Source of the DNA: CAJXMH01 sp964001305
GTDB taxonomy: Bacteria; Bacteroidota; Bacteroidia; Flavobacteriales_E; Vicingaceae
NCBI GenBank assembly: GCA_964001305.1
Contig: CAXFAI010000019.1
Coordinates: 248,001-312,000 of the forward strand
Reading direction: 5' to 3'
DNA length: 64,000 nt
The notes below the pieces were generated by a model. That model was not told the DNA's origin. It did not search any database and was given only the letters and a program-made list of their open reading frames with translations. The position numbers and the translations under genes are program-made. Shown one piece after another: positions 8,291-17,998 of the stretch. Numbering within the stretch: position 1 is the stretch's first letter; every line of letters starts with the position of its first letter.

Positions 8291-10321
8291 ATGTTGAGTA
8301 AACGATTTCCCAAGTATGAGAATGCAGTGTTTTTAGCTGTCTTTCTTTGCTTGGGATTTTTTTTCCAATTTAATCGATTTGATCAGCTACCAACTGCAAT
8401 TCACCCTTGGGCGCAGAGTGATCGTTATGCTTTAGCAAAAGGCTTTCTCAACAATAATTTTAATTTGTTGAAACCGGAAACATTTCTAATGAATAGAGAG
8501 TTTCCACACAACTTTAAAAAAGCAGAAAACAATAGCATTACAGCAGTTAACCTTCCATTACATGAGTATGTGATTGCTATAATCATGAAGCTTTTAAACT
8601 CTGAATCCATTTGGATTTTTAGGCTTTATAATTTCCTGTTTAGTTACTTAGGTCTGTTTGCTTTATTTAAGAGTTGTAGATTGTTGAAACTCTCATTTAT
8701 AAGCTCCATTTTAGTAGTTGGCCTTCTCTTCTTTTCTCCTGTTTTTTTAATCTATCAAGTCACAACTTTAGGCATCGTAAATACCTTATCACTCGTATTT
8801 GTGAGTCTTTATTGGTATTTAAAATTTCAACAAAGCAATAAGTGGAAGCATTTTTACATTAGCCTTTCCATACTTACCATAGCCAGCATAATTCGAAGTA
8901 CAGCATTTGTTCCTTTTGTTGCCATTTTAATAGCAGAACTAATAAAGAGTATTTATCTCAAAAAATTTTATTGGCAGGTTATTCCGATACTTATTCTTTC
9001 CGTTGGCGCATTAGGGCTGCATTATTACTATATGAGTCTTCACATGGTCTATCATTACGGCTCAGTTTTTCTGTATTACATCGTTCCTGCTACTAGTTTT
9101 CAAGAAGCTTTTATAATTCTTAAAAGAACTCGTGAGCTATGGTTTTTCCATTATTTTTCTGAGATTCAATGGCTCTTATTAACTTCAATTATTCTTCTTG
9201 GTTTGTCTTTATTATTCAGAAAAAAAAGACAATTAACTAAGTCCATTACATTATTAGGAATATTCATTGTGTTTTGTTTAGGCGGCTACCTTTTGTTTTC
9301 AGTAGCCATGCTAACCAAATTTAAAGATCACGACTATTACGTTTTAGACTCGATTCTTATTCCAGTTCTGCTAATGGCATTCTTTTTCATGAAGCAAATT
9401 GATGTATTTGTCAAACAAAAAGAAGTCCTTTCTAAGCTAGTTATTTTGACTTTGGTATCTATTATGGCTGTAAATGCTAATGAATCAGTAGCAAAAGCAA
9501 TAGAACCCAAATCTTGGCAAGACACTGTTGAATTAATAGACGCTTACCAAGAAGCTAGAAACAACTTGGATGAATTAAAAGTTGCCAAAAATGCTAAAGT
9601 ATTAGTGGTAGGTGCAGAGTACTCTCCCAATTTACCCTTACTCCTTTTAGACAAGAAAGGCTATGTTCTACGTTGGCAAGATTCTACCGAAATGGAAAAT
9701 GTTTTAGACTGGGACTACGATTACTTGCTTTTTAGCAAGCTTCATTATTTTGATAATTATCATGATCTAAACCAAAGTTTCCTCAACAACTTTGAAATAC
9801 TTTCGAAAAAAGGGGAAGTAGTCATAGCCAAAAAAAGCGATGAAACTCAGAATTATCAAGTTGAAGATTTTATCTCGCAAGAAAACTTCACCTTACTTTT
9901 ATCTGATTCAATTACAACACATACTGATAAGAAATTTTGGCTTCATTATAAATTTCTTTCCAATGAAAATGGCTTCGTAGACAACAAGGATGAATTTGGT
10001 TTAACTTATGAAAGAATAATTGAAGTTGAGAAAACTTCCAATCTTCAAGTTGATTTTAAAATTCACTATAAGGGAGTTAAACCAAACAGCATTTCTGAAA
10101 TTGTAGTTTTTTATCAGAATAAACTAAACCCTCAAAACAAGTATTACAAAGTGTATAAGTTAAATCAATTTGAACTTGAAGAAGAAGGATGGAGAACTGC
10201 AAAGCTATTAGTAAACCTAAAAGCATTTAAGGGAGATGGCTTATTTAAAGTATACATCTGGAATCGCTCTCAAGACTCCATTGAATATAACAATGTCAAA
10301 TTGAATCTTTTTAATAGGTAA
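8291..10321 (+). CDS. Polytopic membrane glycosyltransferase-like protein (GT39/PMT-like)
   Basis: 676 residues. Residues 12-30 form the first membrane helix, followed by an extracytoplasmic loop with HPWAQSDRYALAKGFL, where the aspartate is placed like the catalytic acid of PMT/ArnT-type GT-C enzymes. About ten more hydrophobic segments run to residue 400. The last 270 residues are soluble and contain beta-rich, Lys/Glu-rich sequence with no domain I can name. A role in transferring a lipid-linked sugar to a surface glycan or protein is inferred from the fold only. It ends 4 bases before a bidirectional terminator shared with the convergent ppiD-like gene. Confidence 0.65.
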   Translation: MLSKRFPKYENAVFLAVFLCLGFFFQFNRFDQLPTAIHPWAQSDRYALAKGFLNNNFNLLKPETFLMNREFPHNFKKAENNSITAVNLPLHEYVIAIIMKLLNSESIWIFRLYNFLFSYLGLFALFKSCRLLKLSFISSILVVGLLFFSPVFLIYQVTTLGIVNTLSLVFVSLYWYLKFQQSNKWKHFYISLSILTIASIIRSTAFVPFVAILIAELIKSIYLKKFYWQVIPILILSVGALGLHYYYMSLHMVYHYGSVFLYYIVPATSFQEAFIILKRTRELWFFHYFSEIQWLLLTSIILLGLSLLFRKKRQLTKSITLLGIFIVFCLGGYLLFSVAMLTKFKDHDYYVLDSILIPVLLMAFFFMKQIDVFVKQKEVLSKLVILTLVSIMAVNANESVAKAIEPKSWQDTVELIDAYQEARNNLDELKVAKNAKVLVVGAEYSPNLPLLLLDKKGYVLRWQDSTEMENVLDWDYDYLLFSKLHYFDNYHDLNQSFLNNFEILSKKGEVVIAKKSDETQNYQVEDFISQENFTLLLSDSITTHTDKKFWLHYKFLSNENGFVDNKDEFGLTYERIIEVEKTSNLQVDFKIHYKGVKPNSISEIVVFYQNKLNPQNKYYKVYKLNQFELEEEGWRTAKLLVNLKAFKGDGLFKVYIWNRSQDSIEYNNVKLNLFNR

Positions 10322-10351
10322 AAAAAAGGGGTTCACTTTCATGAACCCCTT
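10321..10351. terminator. Bidirectional terminator between the glycosyltransferase and ppiD-like genes
   Basis: AAGGGGTTCA and TGAACCCCTT pair perfectly across a 6-base loop, with seven A bases at 10321-10327. On the minus strand this is a strong hairpin with a T-run, terminating the ppiD-like gene; on the plus strand the tail is weaker. Confidence 0.85.
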
Positions 10352-10371
10352 ATAATTGATTTTATAACCTT

Positions 10372-12450
10372 CTAATAGAATTTAGAACGATTATCTTCGA
10401 TTTCTGCTTTTTCTTTCAGTGCTTGTAACATAGCACCATTATCCAATTGCGCTTTTAGAGCTCTACTTTGCGAGCTTCTAATACCTGCTAAATTCGGTTC
10501 TCCAGCATCAAGTTTTTGTTCTAACTGAACAACGTAAACACCATTTTTACCTTTAATTGGCACACTCATTTGGCCTGCTTCTAAAGTCATTGCCTTTCCA
10601 ACTACTTCTGGTTCAATTCCAGAATTTGGCAAAGAAGGATTTGAAAAAGAAACAGCCTCTGCATTTTCAACAGAAAGATTCAATTTAGAAGCTAGTTCTC
10701 CTAAATTAGTTGCTCCACTCATTTCTTCTTTAAACATTTCTGCTTTCTTCTCTTGCTTCACGTAATACTCAATTCTTGCTTTTACATCTTCTAATGGAGG
10801 AATTCCTTTCTCATTTACCTTTTCTACGACAACAACTACAAAAGCATCATCTACATCAAAAGGCTCAGAAACTTGGTTCTCTGCTGCATCTGTAGCCCAC
10901 CTTACAATGTCTCTTGATGCGGCTAGGCCTTGGACCATATTGTCATTCTCATTCAATATAGCCGATCTTCTTTGAATATTCTTTTCTCTAACTAAAGTAT
11001 TGAAAGATTCTACATCTGTTGCTTCTATTGAGAAGCTATTTGCTTTGTTAAATACTTCTTCATAAGTCTCTTTTCCGGCTAAAGCTTGTCTGCGAATGAT
11101 TGCCAATTGAATCTTACGCTTTGGTTCAGTCTTGTCAGTTACTTTGATAATATGAATACCGAATTGTGACTCTGCTTGAACAACTTCATCAACCTCAGCA
11201 TTAAAAGCAGCATCACTAAAAGGCTTTACCATCATTCCTTCTGTAAACCAATCTAAATCGCCTCCTTTTTGTCCAGAAGCTACGTCGTCTGAAAAGGTCA
11301 TGGCTAACTCTTCAAAATCAGCTCCATTATTAATCTCTTCATTCAAACTATCTGCCAAAGCTTGCGCTTGCTCAGGTGTTCTCTCTTGCATTCCAATAAG
11401 AATATGACTTGCTTTTACAGAGTCAGGAGCCATCTTAGATGCTGTTACTTTTTGAATGTAGTAGTTGTAACCAACATTGAATACGTCTGTCATTGTTCCA
11501 ACATCTTTATTCCATAATGATGTATCTGCATCCTTTGGAGCATTATTGATAGAATAAAATGTAGGGTTAAACGGATCATCAGAATTTGCATTTACAAAAA
11601 TGGAATCGTTTGTAGTACCTTCAAATTTCTGGTATACATCATCTAAAAACTTTTCTGCTCTTTGTATATCTAATGCAGAAGGGCTTACAGGTAAGTATGC
11701 ATACAAAATTTTTGTACTAGCCGCTTGCTCGTATTCTTCTTTGTGTTCTTCATAGTAAGCTTTTAAATCAGATTCTGAAACCTGAACTGAAGTATCACTA
11801 ACAGCGCTGTAAGGTTTCATCACATACTTCAGATTTAAGCTTGTATTTTGATCTTTGTAATCTTTTTCTGCTAGCGCTGAAGGCACATATGCTCCCTTAC
11901 TAATTAAAGTATTGAATTTCTTAAAGTACTGATTTCGCTTAATGGCTCTTTCAAAAACCAACCATCTTTTTTTCGCATCTGGGTCGTTATCTAAATTCTG
12001 TAAAAATTGAATAACAGCATCTTTATTAAACTGCCCAGTAGTAGGGTCTGTAAAAGCTCTTTGAACTTGTGGATGAGGTGTTTTTCCTTGCACCATGTCA
12101 AACAACTCTTTTGAAGTTACATTGATACCCAATTCTTCCATTTGCGAACCAATTAGAATATCTGCTAGCTTCTCATTCCAAACTTGCTCTCTAATACTTG
12201 ATTTGGTTTGCTCATCTAATGAACCTTGGCTTTGCGTATTCAACTGATAGTTTTCATACGCTTGATTAACCTCTATATCATACTCGGTTGGAGAAATTGG
12301 CACTTCATTTACCATTCCAATATTCATTGGTCCTCTTTGTCCTCCTTGTTGAGAACTAAACAAATCACTTAATACAAATGCTAAGATTGCACCTCCAATA
12401 ATGATTAAAACAAGCGTTGAACGCTCTCTAATTTTTCCAATAATTGCCAT
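10372..12450 (-). CDS. Periplasmic SurA/PpiD-like peptidylprolyl isomerase
   Basis: 692 residues. A single N-terminal membrane anchor (about 12-30) is followed by a SurA_N-like chaperone region, one parvulin domain at about 345-445 (VKASHILIGMQ, GGDLDWFTEGMMVKPFSDAA, FGIHIIKV), and a second degenerate region toward the C-terminus. The layout matches PpiD-type inner-membrane foldases that receive outer-membrane proteins as they leave the Sec translocon. It is the last gene of the minus-strand envelope block that begins with coaX. A degenerate -7 box (TATATTCG) lies in the 117-base gap upstream. Confidence 0.85.
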   Translation of the reverse strand: MAIIGKIRERSTLVLIIIGGAILAFVLSDLFSSQQGGQRGPMNIGMVNEVPISPTEYDIEVNQAYENYQLNTQSQGSLDEQTKSSIREQVWNEKLADILIGSQMEELGINVTSKELFDMVQGKTPHPQVQRAFTDPTTGQFNKDAVIQFLQNLDNDPDAKKRWLVFERAIKRNQYFKKFNTLISKGAYVPSALAEKDYKDQNTSLNLKYVMKPYSAVSDTSVQVSESDLKAYYEEHKEEYEQAASTKILYAYLPVSPSALDIQRAEKFLDDVYQKFEGTTNDSIFVNANSDDPFNPTFYSINNAPKDADTSLWNKDVGTMTDVFNVGYNYYIQKVTASKMAPDSVKASHILIGMQERTPEQAQALADSLNEEINNGADFEELAMTFSDDVASGQKGGDLDWFTEGMMVKPFSDAAFNAEVDEVVQAESQFGIHIIKVTDKTEPKRKIQLAIIRRQALAGKETYEEVFNKANSFSIEATDVESFNTLVREKNIQRRSAILNENDNMVQGLAASRDIVRWATDAAENQVSEPFDVDDAFVVVVVEKVNEKGIPPLEDVKARIEYYVKQEKKAEMFKEEMSGATNLGELASKLNLSVENAEAVSFSNPSLPNSGIEPEVVGKAMTLEAGQMSVPIKGKNGVYVVQLEQKLDAGEPNLAGIRSSQSRALKAQLDNGAMLQALKEKAEIEDNRSKFY

Positions 12451-12567
12451 TGAAATCTATTAAAAATTTAGGGTTGCGAATATACGATAGTAAACTGAAA
12501 TATAAAAGATTGTAAAAAGTCCTACTTTACTTACAGTCAAGGTCTTTCAAACTGCTTAAAATAAAAG

Positions 12568-13833
12568 CTATTCTTCCTCCTTAACACGCAAATGAACTAA
12601 ATCAATTTTATTGTCAAATACCTTTTTAATGGTAAACACAAACTGCTCAAATTCAATCACTTCATTCATACTAGGAATACTTTCATGAACATCAATAATA
12701 AAGCCAGCTAAAGTCTCAAAGTTGTCTGAATCAGGCAAACCTAGTCCATATTCATCATTTAAGTGATCTATTTCTAAGCGAGCCGAGAATAGAAATTCTT
12801 GGTCCTTGATTTGAGTTTCAATCAAATCTTCTTTATCATGTTCATCCTCAATTTCACCAAATATCTCCTCAATTACATCTTCTATGGTTAAAATACCTGA
12901 AGTTCCCCCAAATTCATCTACAACTACTGCGATACTTCTTTTTTGCCTCAATAAAACTTCCAAAATTTCATTGGCCGGCATAGAGTTCGCAATGATTGGT
13001 ATGGGCAACAAAATAGCTTTTATGCTGTCGGGTTTTTTAAACAACTCAAAAGAATGAGTATATCCAATTACATTATCAATATTGTCACGATAGATTAGAA
13101 TTTTTGACAAGCCGGTTTCCACAAACTTCTTGGTTAAATTCTCTATACTGTCTTCAATATCCATGGCCACAACCTCAGTTCGTGGCACTAAGCATTCTCT
13201 CGCCTTTACTTTTGAAAAGTCCAAGGCATTTTGAAAAATTTGAATTTCATGCTCCACTTCTTCATCTTCAGTTGTGTTTTCTGTTCCCTCTTTAATGTAA
13301 TGCTCCAAGTCAATCCGTCCAAAATTAAGTTCATCATCTGATGATAAGTTTGGTGCAAACCAGCGAATCAACAATTCGGAAAGACCTATGATAAAAAGCA
13401 TCGGAAGTAACAATATCCAATAAACCAATAAAAGTGGAAAAGCAAAAAAGCGTAATACTAAATTGGGGTTTATTCGGAATAACGTTTTGGGCAAAAATTC
13501 TGCTGTAATTAGAATTATAATGGTAGAAATAACAGTTTGAATGAAGAGAATTAAAGGTTCGCTAGCCGTAAATCGGGCAATTTGAGGCTCTAATAATTTT
13601 GCCATATATATACCATAGATTACCAAAGCTATGTTGTTACCTACCAACATAGTTCCAATAAATCTGGAAGGAATTTTCAAAAATTTCGAGATGATTTTCG
13701 CAAAAAAGTCTCCTTGTTTTCCATCTAATTCGATCTTGAGCTTATTCGCTGAAACGAATGCGATTTCCATTCCTGAAAAGAAGGCAGAGAAAAGAAGCAT
13801 GGCGAGTATTACTCCCAAAGGATAAGATTCCAT
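12568..13833 (-). CDS. CNNM/CorC-like transmembrane CBS-domain protein (hemolysin family)
   Basis: 421 residues. An N-terminal DUF21/CNNM membrane domain (about 1-160, starting LGVILAMLLFSAFFSGMEIA) is followed by a CBS pair (about 205-335, including RTEVVAMDIEDSIENL and AVVVDEFGGTSGILTIEDV) and a C-terminal CorC_HlyC domain ending in VHLRVKEEE. The family is linked to magnesium/cobalt efflux or resistance; the hemolysin name is historical. A TATATTTG box (13853-13860) sits just upstream, so it can be transcribed apart from lptC. It follows the small membrane protein gene by 30 bases. Confidence 0.88.
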   Translation of the reverse strand: MESYPLGVILAMLLFSAFFSGMEIAFVSANKLKIELDGKQGDFFAKIISKFLKIPSRFIGTMLVGNNIALVIYGIYMAKLLEPQIARFTASEPLILFIQTVISTIIILITAEFLPKTLFRINPNLVLRFFAFPLLLVYWILLLPMLFIIGLSELLIRWFAPNLSSDDELNFGRIDLEHYIKEGTENTTEDEEVEHEIQIFQNALDFSKVKARECLVPRTEVVAMDIEDSIENLTKKFVETGLSKILIYRDNIDNVIGYTHSFELFKKPDSIKAILLPIPIIANSMPANEILEVLLRQKRSIAVVVDEFGGTSGILTIEDVIEEIFGEIEDEHDKEDLIETQIKDQEFLFSARLEIDHLNDEYGLGLPDSDNFETLAGFIIDVHESIPSMNEVIEFEQFVFTIKKVFDNKIDLVHLRVKEEE

Positions 13834-13852
13834 AGATTATGAGCTACTTATT

Positions 13853-13860
13853 CAAATATA
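13853..13860 (-). promoter_or_regulatory. -7 promoter box TATATTTG of the CorC-like gene
   Basis: Exact TAnnTTTG match on the minus strand, 19 bases before the ATG, in the 30-base gap after the small membrane protein gene. Confidence 0.45.
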
Positions 13861-13863
13861 GCA

Positions 13864-14061
13864 TTATTCAGGATTATTCTTTTCATAAAGTCTTCGTTGC
13901 CGTCTTCTCAATAAAAACAAGCCGATAGCAACAACCGAAAAGCCATAAAAATAAAGTGCATCGTAAATGCTTTGCTGAAACGTTTTGTACAAGGCAATTA
14001 CAAAGGTGACAATGCAAAGCATAAGCCACATTTTCTCCATAAACTTTAATACTTTAATCAT
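13864..14061 (-). CDS. Small membrane protein of the lptC cluster, function unknown
   Basis: 65 residues with two hydrophobic segments (about 10-27 and 35-51) and a strongly basic C-terminal end (LLRRRQRRLYEKN), which predicts a cytoplasmic tail. Its start overlaps the lptC stop by 8 bases (ATGATTAA), so translation is probably coupled. An internal ATG at codon 8 is an alternative start. I do not recognise a family; its position suggests a link with LptC or envelope assembly, which is inference. Confidence 0.7.
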   Translation of the reverse strand: MIKVLKFMEKMWLMLCIVTFVIALYKTFQQSIYDALYFYGFSVVAIGLFLLRRRQRRLYEKNNPE

Positions 14062-14623
14062 TGTCGATGTTTATTACTCCTTTCGGTTTTAAAATTTTAT
14101 AATCTGTAAACTCAGGATTTGCAATTAAGCCTTCACCCATCAACACCTGTTCTTTTGTTGTAATTTTTACAAACACATCTGACGTAATTTTCTGCGTTTC
14201 TTGGTCCCAAACTAGATGTTCGGTATTTAAACGTTCACCTTTTTCATTGATAACAACCACATCTTGCATGGCCTCCATCTTTTTCTCGTATTCTTTATCA
14301 ATGGCATAGTTTGCAGTCAACTCAGATGTTACATTCATGGCAGAATCTAACACCTTAATGTGAACACCTTCTGGCATTTCACGATATGCTTGTTCTCCAG
14401 TATATTGATTCATTACCGGAGCATTTAGTTGAAACTTTACCACTCCTTTTGAACTGTAAATGATTTCTACATCTTTTCCAGATTGAACTGGCAGTTTTTC
14501 TTCCAAGTCAAACTTGGCAATTTCTGCAGGATCATTTTCACATGAAAAAAGCACACTTAGCAACAATCCATAAACGATTGCTGAAAGTGTGCTCTTATAA
14601 ATCTTTTGAATGAATTTTATCAA
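14054..14623 (-). CDS. lptC: LPS export protein LptC (lipoprotein form)
   Basis: 189 residues. A signal sequence ends in a lipobox-like VLFSC (Cys28), followed by an LptC/OstA-like beta-jellyroll: repeated short strands such as VEIIYSSKGVVKFQLNAPVM, MQDVVVINEKGERLNTEHLV, and DQETQKITSDVFVKIT. LptC bridges the inner-membrane LptBFG exporter and periplasmic LptA. Most proteobacterial LptC proteins keep an N-terminal membrane helix, whereas this one looks lipidated, as is common in Bacteroidota. It sits directly between the TPR gene (0-base gap) and the small membrane protein (8-base overlap). Confidence 0.87.
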   Translation of the reverse strand: MIKFIQKIYKSTLSAIVYGLLLSVLFSCENDPAEIAKFDLEEKLPVQSGKDVEIIYSSKGVVKFQLNAPVMNQYTGEQAYREMPEGVHIKVLDSAMNVTSELTANYAIDKEYEKKMEAMQDVVVINEKGERLNTEHLVWDQETQKITSDVFVKITTKEQVLMGEGLIANPEFTDYKILKPKGVINIDND

Positions 14624-15922
14624 CTAGAATCTAGCTTTAGTTGATTCTCCAATCCAACAACCAACCTCTACTGTTTGACCCTCTTTAATTCCTTTAAAGA
14701 AGCAATCTTCCTTGGTTGGGAAATACTTTTTGTAGCTCGCAATTTTACTATTTGCTTTATCCGCTACGGAAGGATCGATTGACTTTGCTTTGTTTAAATA
14801 ATCTACTGCTAACCAATAAATGGCTTTTTGCATGCAAGGATCATCACTTTTACAAGCTGAAGAACTACCTCCAATCATATCAGCAATCATAATGTAAGGC
14901 AATCCGTAGTTCGATTTAGCATTTGCCGCTTTTAAAGCATAAGTTCTGGCATTACTATATGAACCCATACTGCTGTATGCCTGAGCTAGTTCAATGTAAT
15001 ACGTTGACTTTTTATCATCGTCTTCTGCCATTTCAATGGCTTGCTTAAAGAAATCAGCTGCTTCACTGTAATTCTTTTTCTTCAAAGAAAGTATTCCCAT
15101 TTTCTCCGCTGAAATTGCTGATGGGTTAGTGCTATGTAATTGGTTCGCAATATTAAAAAACACAGGAGCATCTGTACATCCTTTCTGGTCTAGAATGTTA
15201 GCCGTTCTTTCCATCCAAGATTGATTTTCTTTTTGTTGCTCATAGTTTTTATTCGCCATATCAATTAATACATCACAACTTAAATATGGGCTTGCCAAAC
15301 TTCCTATGCTCTCTTGCGCTCTTTCATAATAAGAAGCTGTTTTTTGACCTGCATACTTCTTTAAGTTATAATCAACAATCTCACTTAATTCAGAAAAGAT
15401 AGCTACCATATCTTCTGGCGTTTTCTTTTCTGCTTTTTCCATTAATACGGCAGCGTTCATGTAAGAAACAACGGCTCCTGCTTCTGAATTTTGACCTTGC
15501 AACTCAACCGATTTCGCTAATGTATTGAAAGCCGCTTCTTCATCAGAGCTTTTATACCTCAACATATCGGTACCTTTTCTACCAAGCACATATCCTTCTT
15601 TTCCAAAATTGGCTATACGCTGATCATAAACCATCATTAAGGTATCATAATAAGCACTTTTTACAGCTTTATCTTTGGCATTCTTCATTTTGTACTCTAC
15701 CAAATTAGATCCGTCTACATACATTCTTTCTGAAGAGGCTGGGCAAATTTTAAATACAATGTTCCAAAACTTGTATGCATCCTCGTAGGATTTTTGCTTG
15801 TAGTAATCGCGATACAATGAAAGATTTTTAACACACTTAGTACTATCCGCACCATACTTTCCTTGACTGAAAGCGAGTGTACTTAAAAAGGTCATTAAAA
15901 ATACTAGACTTACTCTTTTCAT
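14624..15922 (-). CDS. Secreted tetratricopeptide repeat protein
   Basis: 432 residues from ATG 15922. The open frame extends to 15979, but that extension overlaps the upstream barrel gene and would hide a clean signal peptide (MKRVSLVFLMTFLSTLAFSQ), so the internal ATG is preferred. The body is alpha-helical with TPR motifs, clearest at AEKMGILSLKKKNYSEAADF and YIELAQAYSSMGSYSNARTY. Several cysteines are placed in pairs (SSACKSDDPCMQKA), consistent with an oxidising periplasm. It is likely a periplasmic scaffold encoded between an outer-membrane barrel and LptC; the partner is unknown. Confidence 0.75.
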   Translation of the reverse strand: MKRVSLVFLMTFLSTLAFSQGKYGADSTKCVKNLSLYRDYYKQKSYEDAYKFWNIVFKICPASSERMYVDGSNLVEYKMKNAKDKAVKSAYYDTLMMVYDQRIANFGKEGYVLGRKGTDMLRYKSSDEEAAFNTLAKSVELQGQNSEAGAVVSYMNAAVLMEKAEKKTPEDMVAIFSELSEIVDYNLKKYAGQKTASYYERAQESIGSLASPYLSCDVLIDMANKNYEQQKENQSWMERTANILDQKGCTDAPVFFNIANQLHSTNPSAISAEKMGILSLKKKNYSEAADFFKQAIEMAEDDDKKSTYYIELAQAYSSMGSYSNARTYALKAANAKSNYGLPYIMIADMIGGSSSACKSDDPCMQKAIYWLAVDYLNKAKSIDPSVADKANSKIASYKKYFPTKEDCFFKGIKEGQTVEVGCWIGESTKARF

Positions 15923-15944
15923 TTTTGTTGTTTTAGTTAAGCTA

Positions 15945-17291
15945 TTAATCATATTTACGTTTGATAAACCATCGGTCATTTATTGTAACTCCAAACTGGA
16001 AATTTACAAAGCGTTCCTCAATCAACTCATTATCTGTTTTACCTCTCTGGCCAACTTCTATTCCGAAGTTTAAAGTTGAAAATGATTTTCTCAATGGCAT
16101 TGCAATACCAAAGCCTATGCCAAACTCTTGGATGTCTTCACCGTTTATATTCAGATAGCCAGAATTATAGCGCAAGCCTGCACGGTAACCCATTCGTTTC
16201 CAATACGAACCAAAAGAAGTCAAATCATTGAATTTTTCAAATCCCAAACTAATTTCAGAATAAGATTGTGTTAGCACTTCGGCAGTAATTTGCTCCTCTT
16301 CAAATTGAGTGTTTGTATAATCTAAACCTAACATCCACTCTCCTTTATTCTCAATACTTACGCCAAAACCTATATTAGAACCAATTGGAATTGTTGTTTT
16401 CACATCATCAACATCGGCGATAGTATCCTTAAAATCTTCAAAGTCTATATCGCCATCGTAATTTCTTAGTAAATACTTTTGCTTTGCATCAATTTCAGAG
16501 ATTGGAGAACTAGTTAATCCAACTACCATTCGATACTTCGAATTTAAATCTCTAAAATATTGTAAGCCCAAATCAAATGTAAAGGCATTTACATTTAACT
16601 CAGTTTGATCTAACGTATTGAAAAAAAATGAACTGTTATTATAAATCACTCTTCGTTCATCACTTAAATTTCCAAATAAATAGTTTCCACTAATACCAAT
16701 AGACAAATGGTCTATTAACTCAACGGAAGTAGCCACAAAAATTTGACTTAAACCTCCTGAACCGGTATATAAATTCTCTATTTGTTGTCCGTTAGATGTT
16801 GTATTTATGTTTTGATATTCATAACCCACTTTGCTGTATGGACGAATTCCAAAGCCAACACCCCAACGAGAAGCAATTGGCATTGCAATCATCATGTGGC
16901 TTAAAAAAGCACTATTTTCTGTTTGGCTGCTATTTTGGTTTTCCAAATTGACACTTTGCCCAAATATTCCAGCTTCAAATGTTGTTAAACTTAAGTTTGA
17001 GAATGAAGCTGGATTTTTAATATTTATAAAATTCGAACCTCGATCATTGAGCTTTACGTCGCTTCTTGATAGCGAATCATAAATCTGAGGCTTATAATTC
17101 ATGGGTCTCCATGCATATCCGGTTCCGAGCATACCGAAGTTCCCATTGGTGTATTTGGGTTGAATTAGCCCTATACCATATCTAGAGTAGGGAGAAAATG
17201 TTGTGTTTTGTGCTAGAAGTGCTAGGTTGCCCAAAAGCATCATCAACAGCAAAGCGAAGTATTTATTCGCAGTTGTATATAAGTATTTCAT
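15945..17291 (-). CDS. Putative outer-membrane beta-barrel protein of the coaX-lptC cluster
   Basis: 448 residues with a signal peptide ending ALLAQ, then the motif TTFSPYSRYGIGLIQP and many alternating amphipathic strands with aromatic turns, ending in FGVTINDRWFIKRKYD. This is the pattern of a FadL/PorV-like Bacteroidota barrel of about 14 strands. Its start overlaps the coaX stop by 29 bases, indicating coupled expression. Together with the TPR and LptC genes it suggests an envelope-assembly role, but no function is established from sequence. Confidence 0.7.
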   Translation of the reverse strand: MKYLYTTANKYFALLLMMLLGNLALLAQNTTFSPYSRYGIGLIQPKYTNGNFGMLGTGYAWRPMNYKPQIYDSLSRSDVKLNDRGSNFINIKNPASFSNLSLTTFEAGIFGQSVNLENQNSSQTENSAFLSHMMIAMPIASRWGVGFGIRPYSKVGYEYQNINTTSNGQQIENLYTGSGGLSQIFVATSVELIDHLSIGISGNYLFGNLSDERRVIYNNSSFFFNTLDQTELNVNAFTFDLGLQYFRDLNSKYRMVVGLTSSPISEIDAKQKYLLRNYDGDIDFEDFKDTIADVDDVKTTIPIGSNIGFGVSIENKGEWMLGLDYTNTQFEEEQITAEVLTQSYSEISLGFEKFNDLTSFGSYWKRMGYRAGLRYNSGYLNINGEDIQEFGIGFGIAMPLRKSFSTLNFGIEVGQRGKTDNELIEERFVNFQFGVTINDRWFIKRKYD

Positions 17292-17994
17292 TTAAGCCTT
17301 TTAGCACCAAATTTGGGTCTGCAAAGATGCCATTTTTTAACTCTTTTTCAAAAAGCTTTGCATCTCCACCTGTTAAAATAACCTTTAAATTTTCATAACT
17401 TTTCTCATATTCGTGTATAAATCCATCTATTTCAAGGATTAGTCCCCTAACCGCACCTGACAACATGGATGAAATTGTGGACTTTCCAACTTTCTGAGGC
17501 ATATCAAATTCCCAATTTAATAAAGGTAATTTATTGGTAAAATGATGCATGGATTGCAATCGCATTTGCACACCAGGAGATATAGCACCACCATGGTAAG
17601 CATTGTTTTTGGTTATTAAGTCATAAGTCACACAAGTTCCAGCATCAATAACAAGAACATTCTGGTTTGGAAAAATGGTTCGAGCTCCTGCAACTGCCGC
17701 AATACGATCTTTTCCTAAAGTATCTGGTGTTTGATATTCCAAAGTAAATGGCAAAGGCGTTTGATGATTTAAATAAATCACCTTTGCTTGACTTTTTTCA
17801 AAATCGAACGCTTTTTCTATTTCAGAATTAACCGATGAGATGATAATTGATTGGGGGTTAAACTCTTGAAAAACTAACGCATTCTTGAATACATCATCAT
17901 TGTCAAAGCGCTGATGTTGAACCAATTCAATTTGGTTAAATAAACCAATTTTAGTGGCTGTATTACCGATATCTATCGCAATTTGATAGGCCAT
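17263..17994 (-). CDS. coaX: Type III pantothenate kinase
   Basis: 243 residues, standard length for CoaX. Seen: N-terminal phosphate motif IDIGNTATKIGLF, the GKDRIAAVAGA motif, the VIDAGTCVTYDLI motif with catalytic Asp, GGAISPGVQMR, and the C-terminal VILTGGDA. It phosphorylates pantothenate in the first step of coenzyme A synthesis. A TAGCTTTG box ends 4 bases before the ATG, so this envelope block probably starts with a leaderless message. It is the first gene of the minus-strand run that continues to lptC and ppiD. Confidence 0.94.
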   Translation of the reverse strand: MAYQIAIDIGNTATKIGLFNQIELVQHQRFDNDDVFKNALVFQEFNPQSIIISSVNSEIEKAFDFEKSQAKVIYLNHQTPLPFTLEYQTPDTLGKDRIAAVAGARTIFPNQNVLVIDAGTCVTYDLITKNNAYHGGAISPGVQMRLQSMHHFTNKLPLLNWEFDMPQKVGKSTISSMLSGAVRGLILEIDGFIHEYEKSYENLKVILTGGDAKLFEKELKNGIFADPNLVLKGLNEILIYNCE

Positions 17995-17998
17995 AATT

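Noticed and set aside
15923..15979. N-terminal extension of the TPR protein to 15979
   Set aside because: It overlaps the upstream barrel gene and buries a clean signal peptide that begins at ATG 15922.
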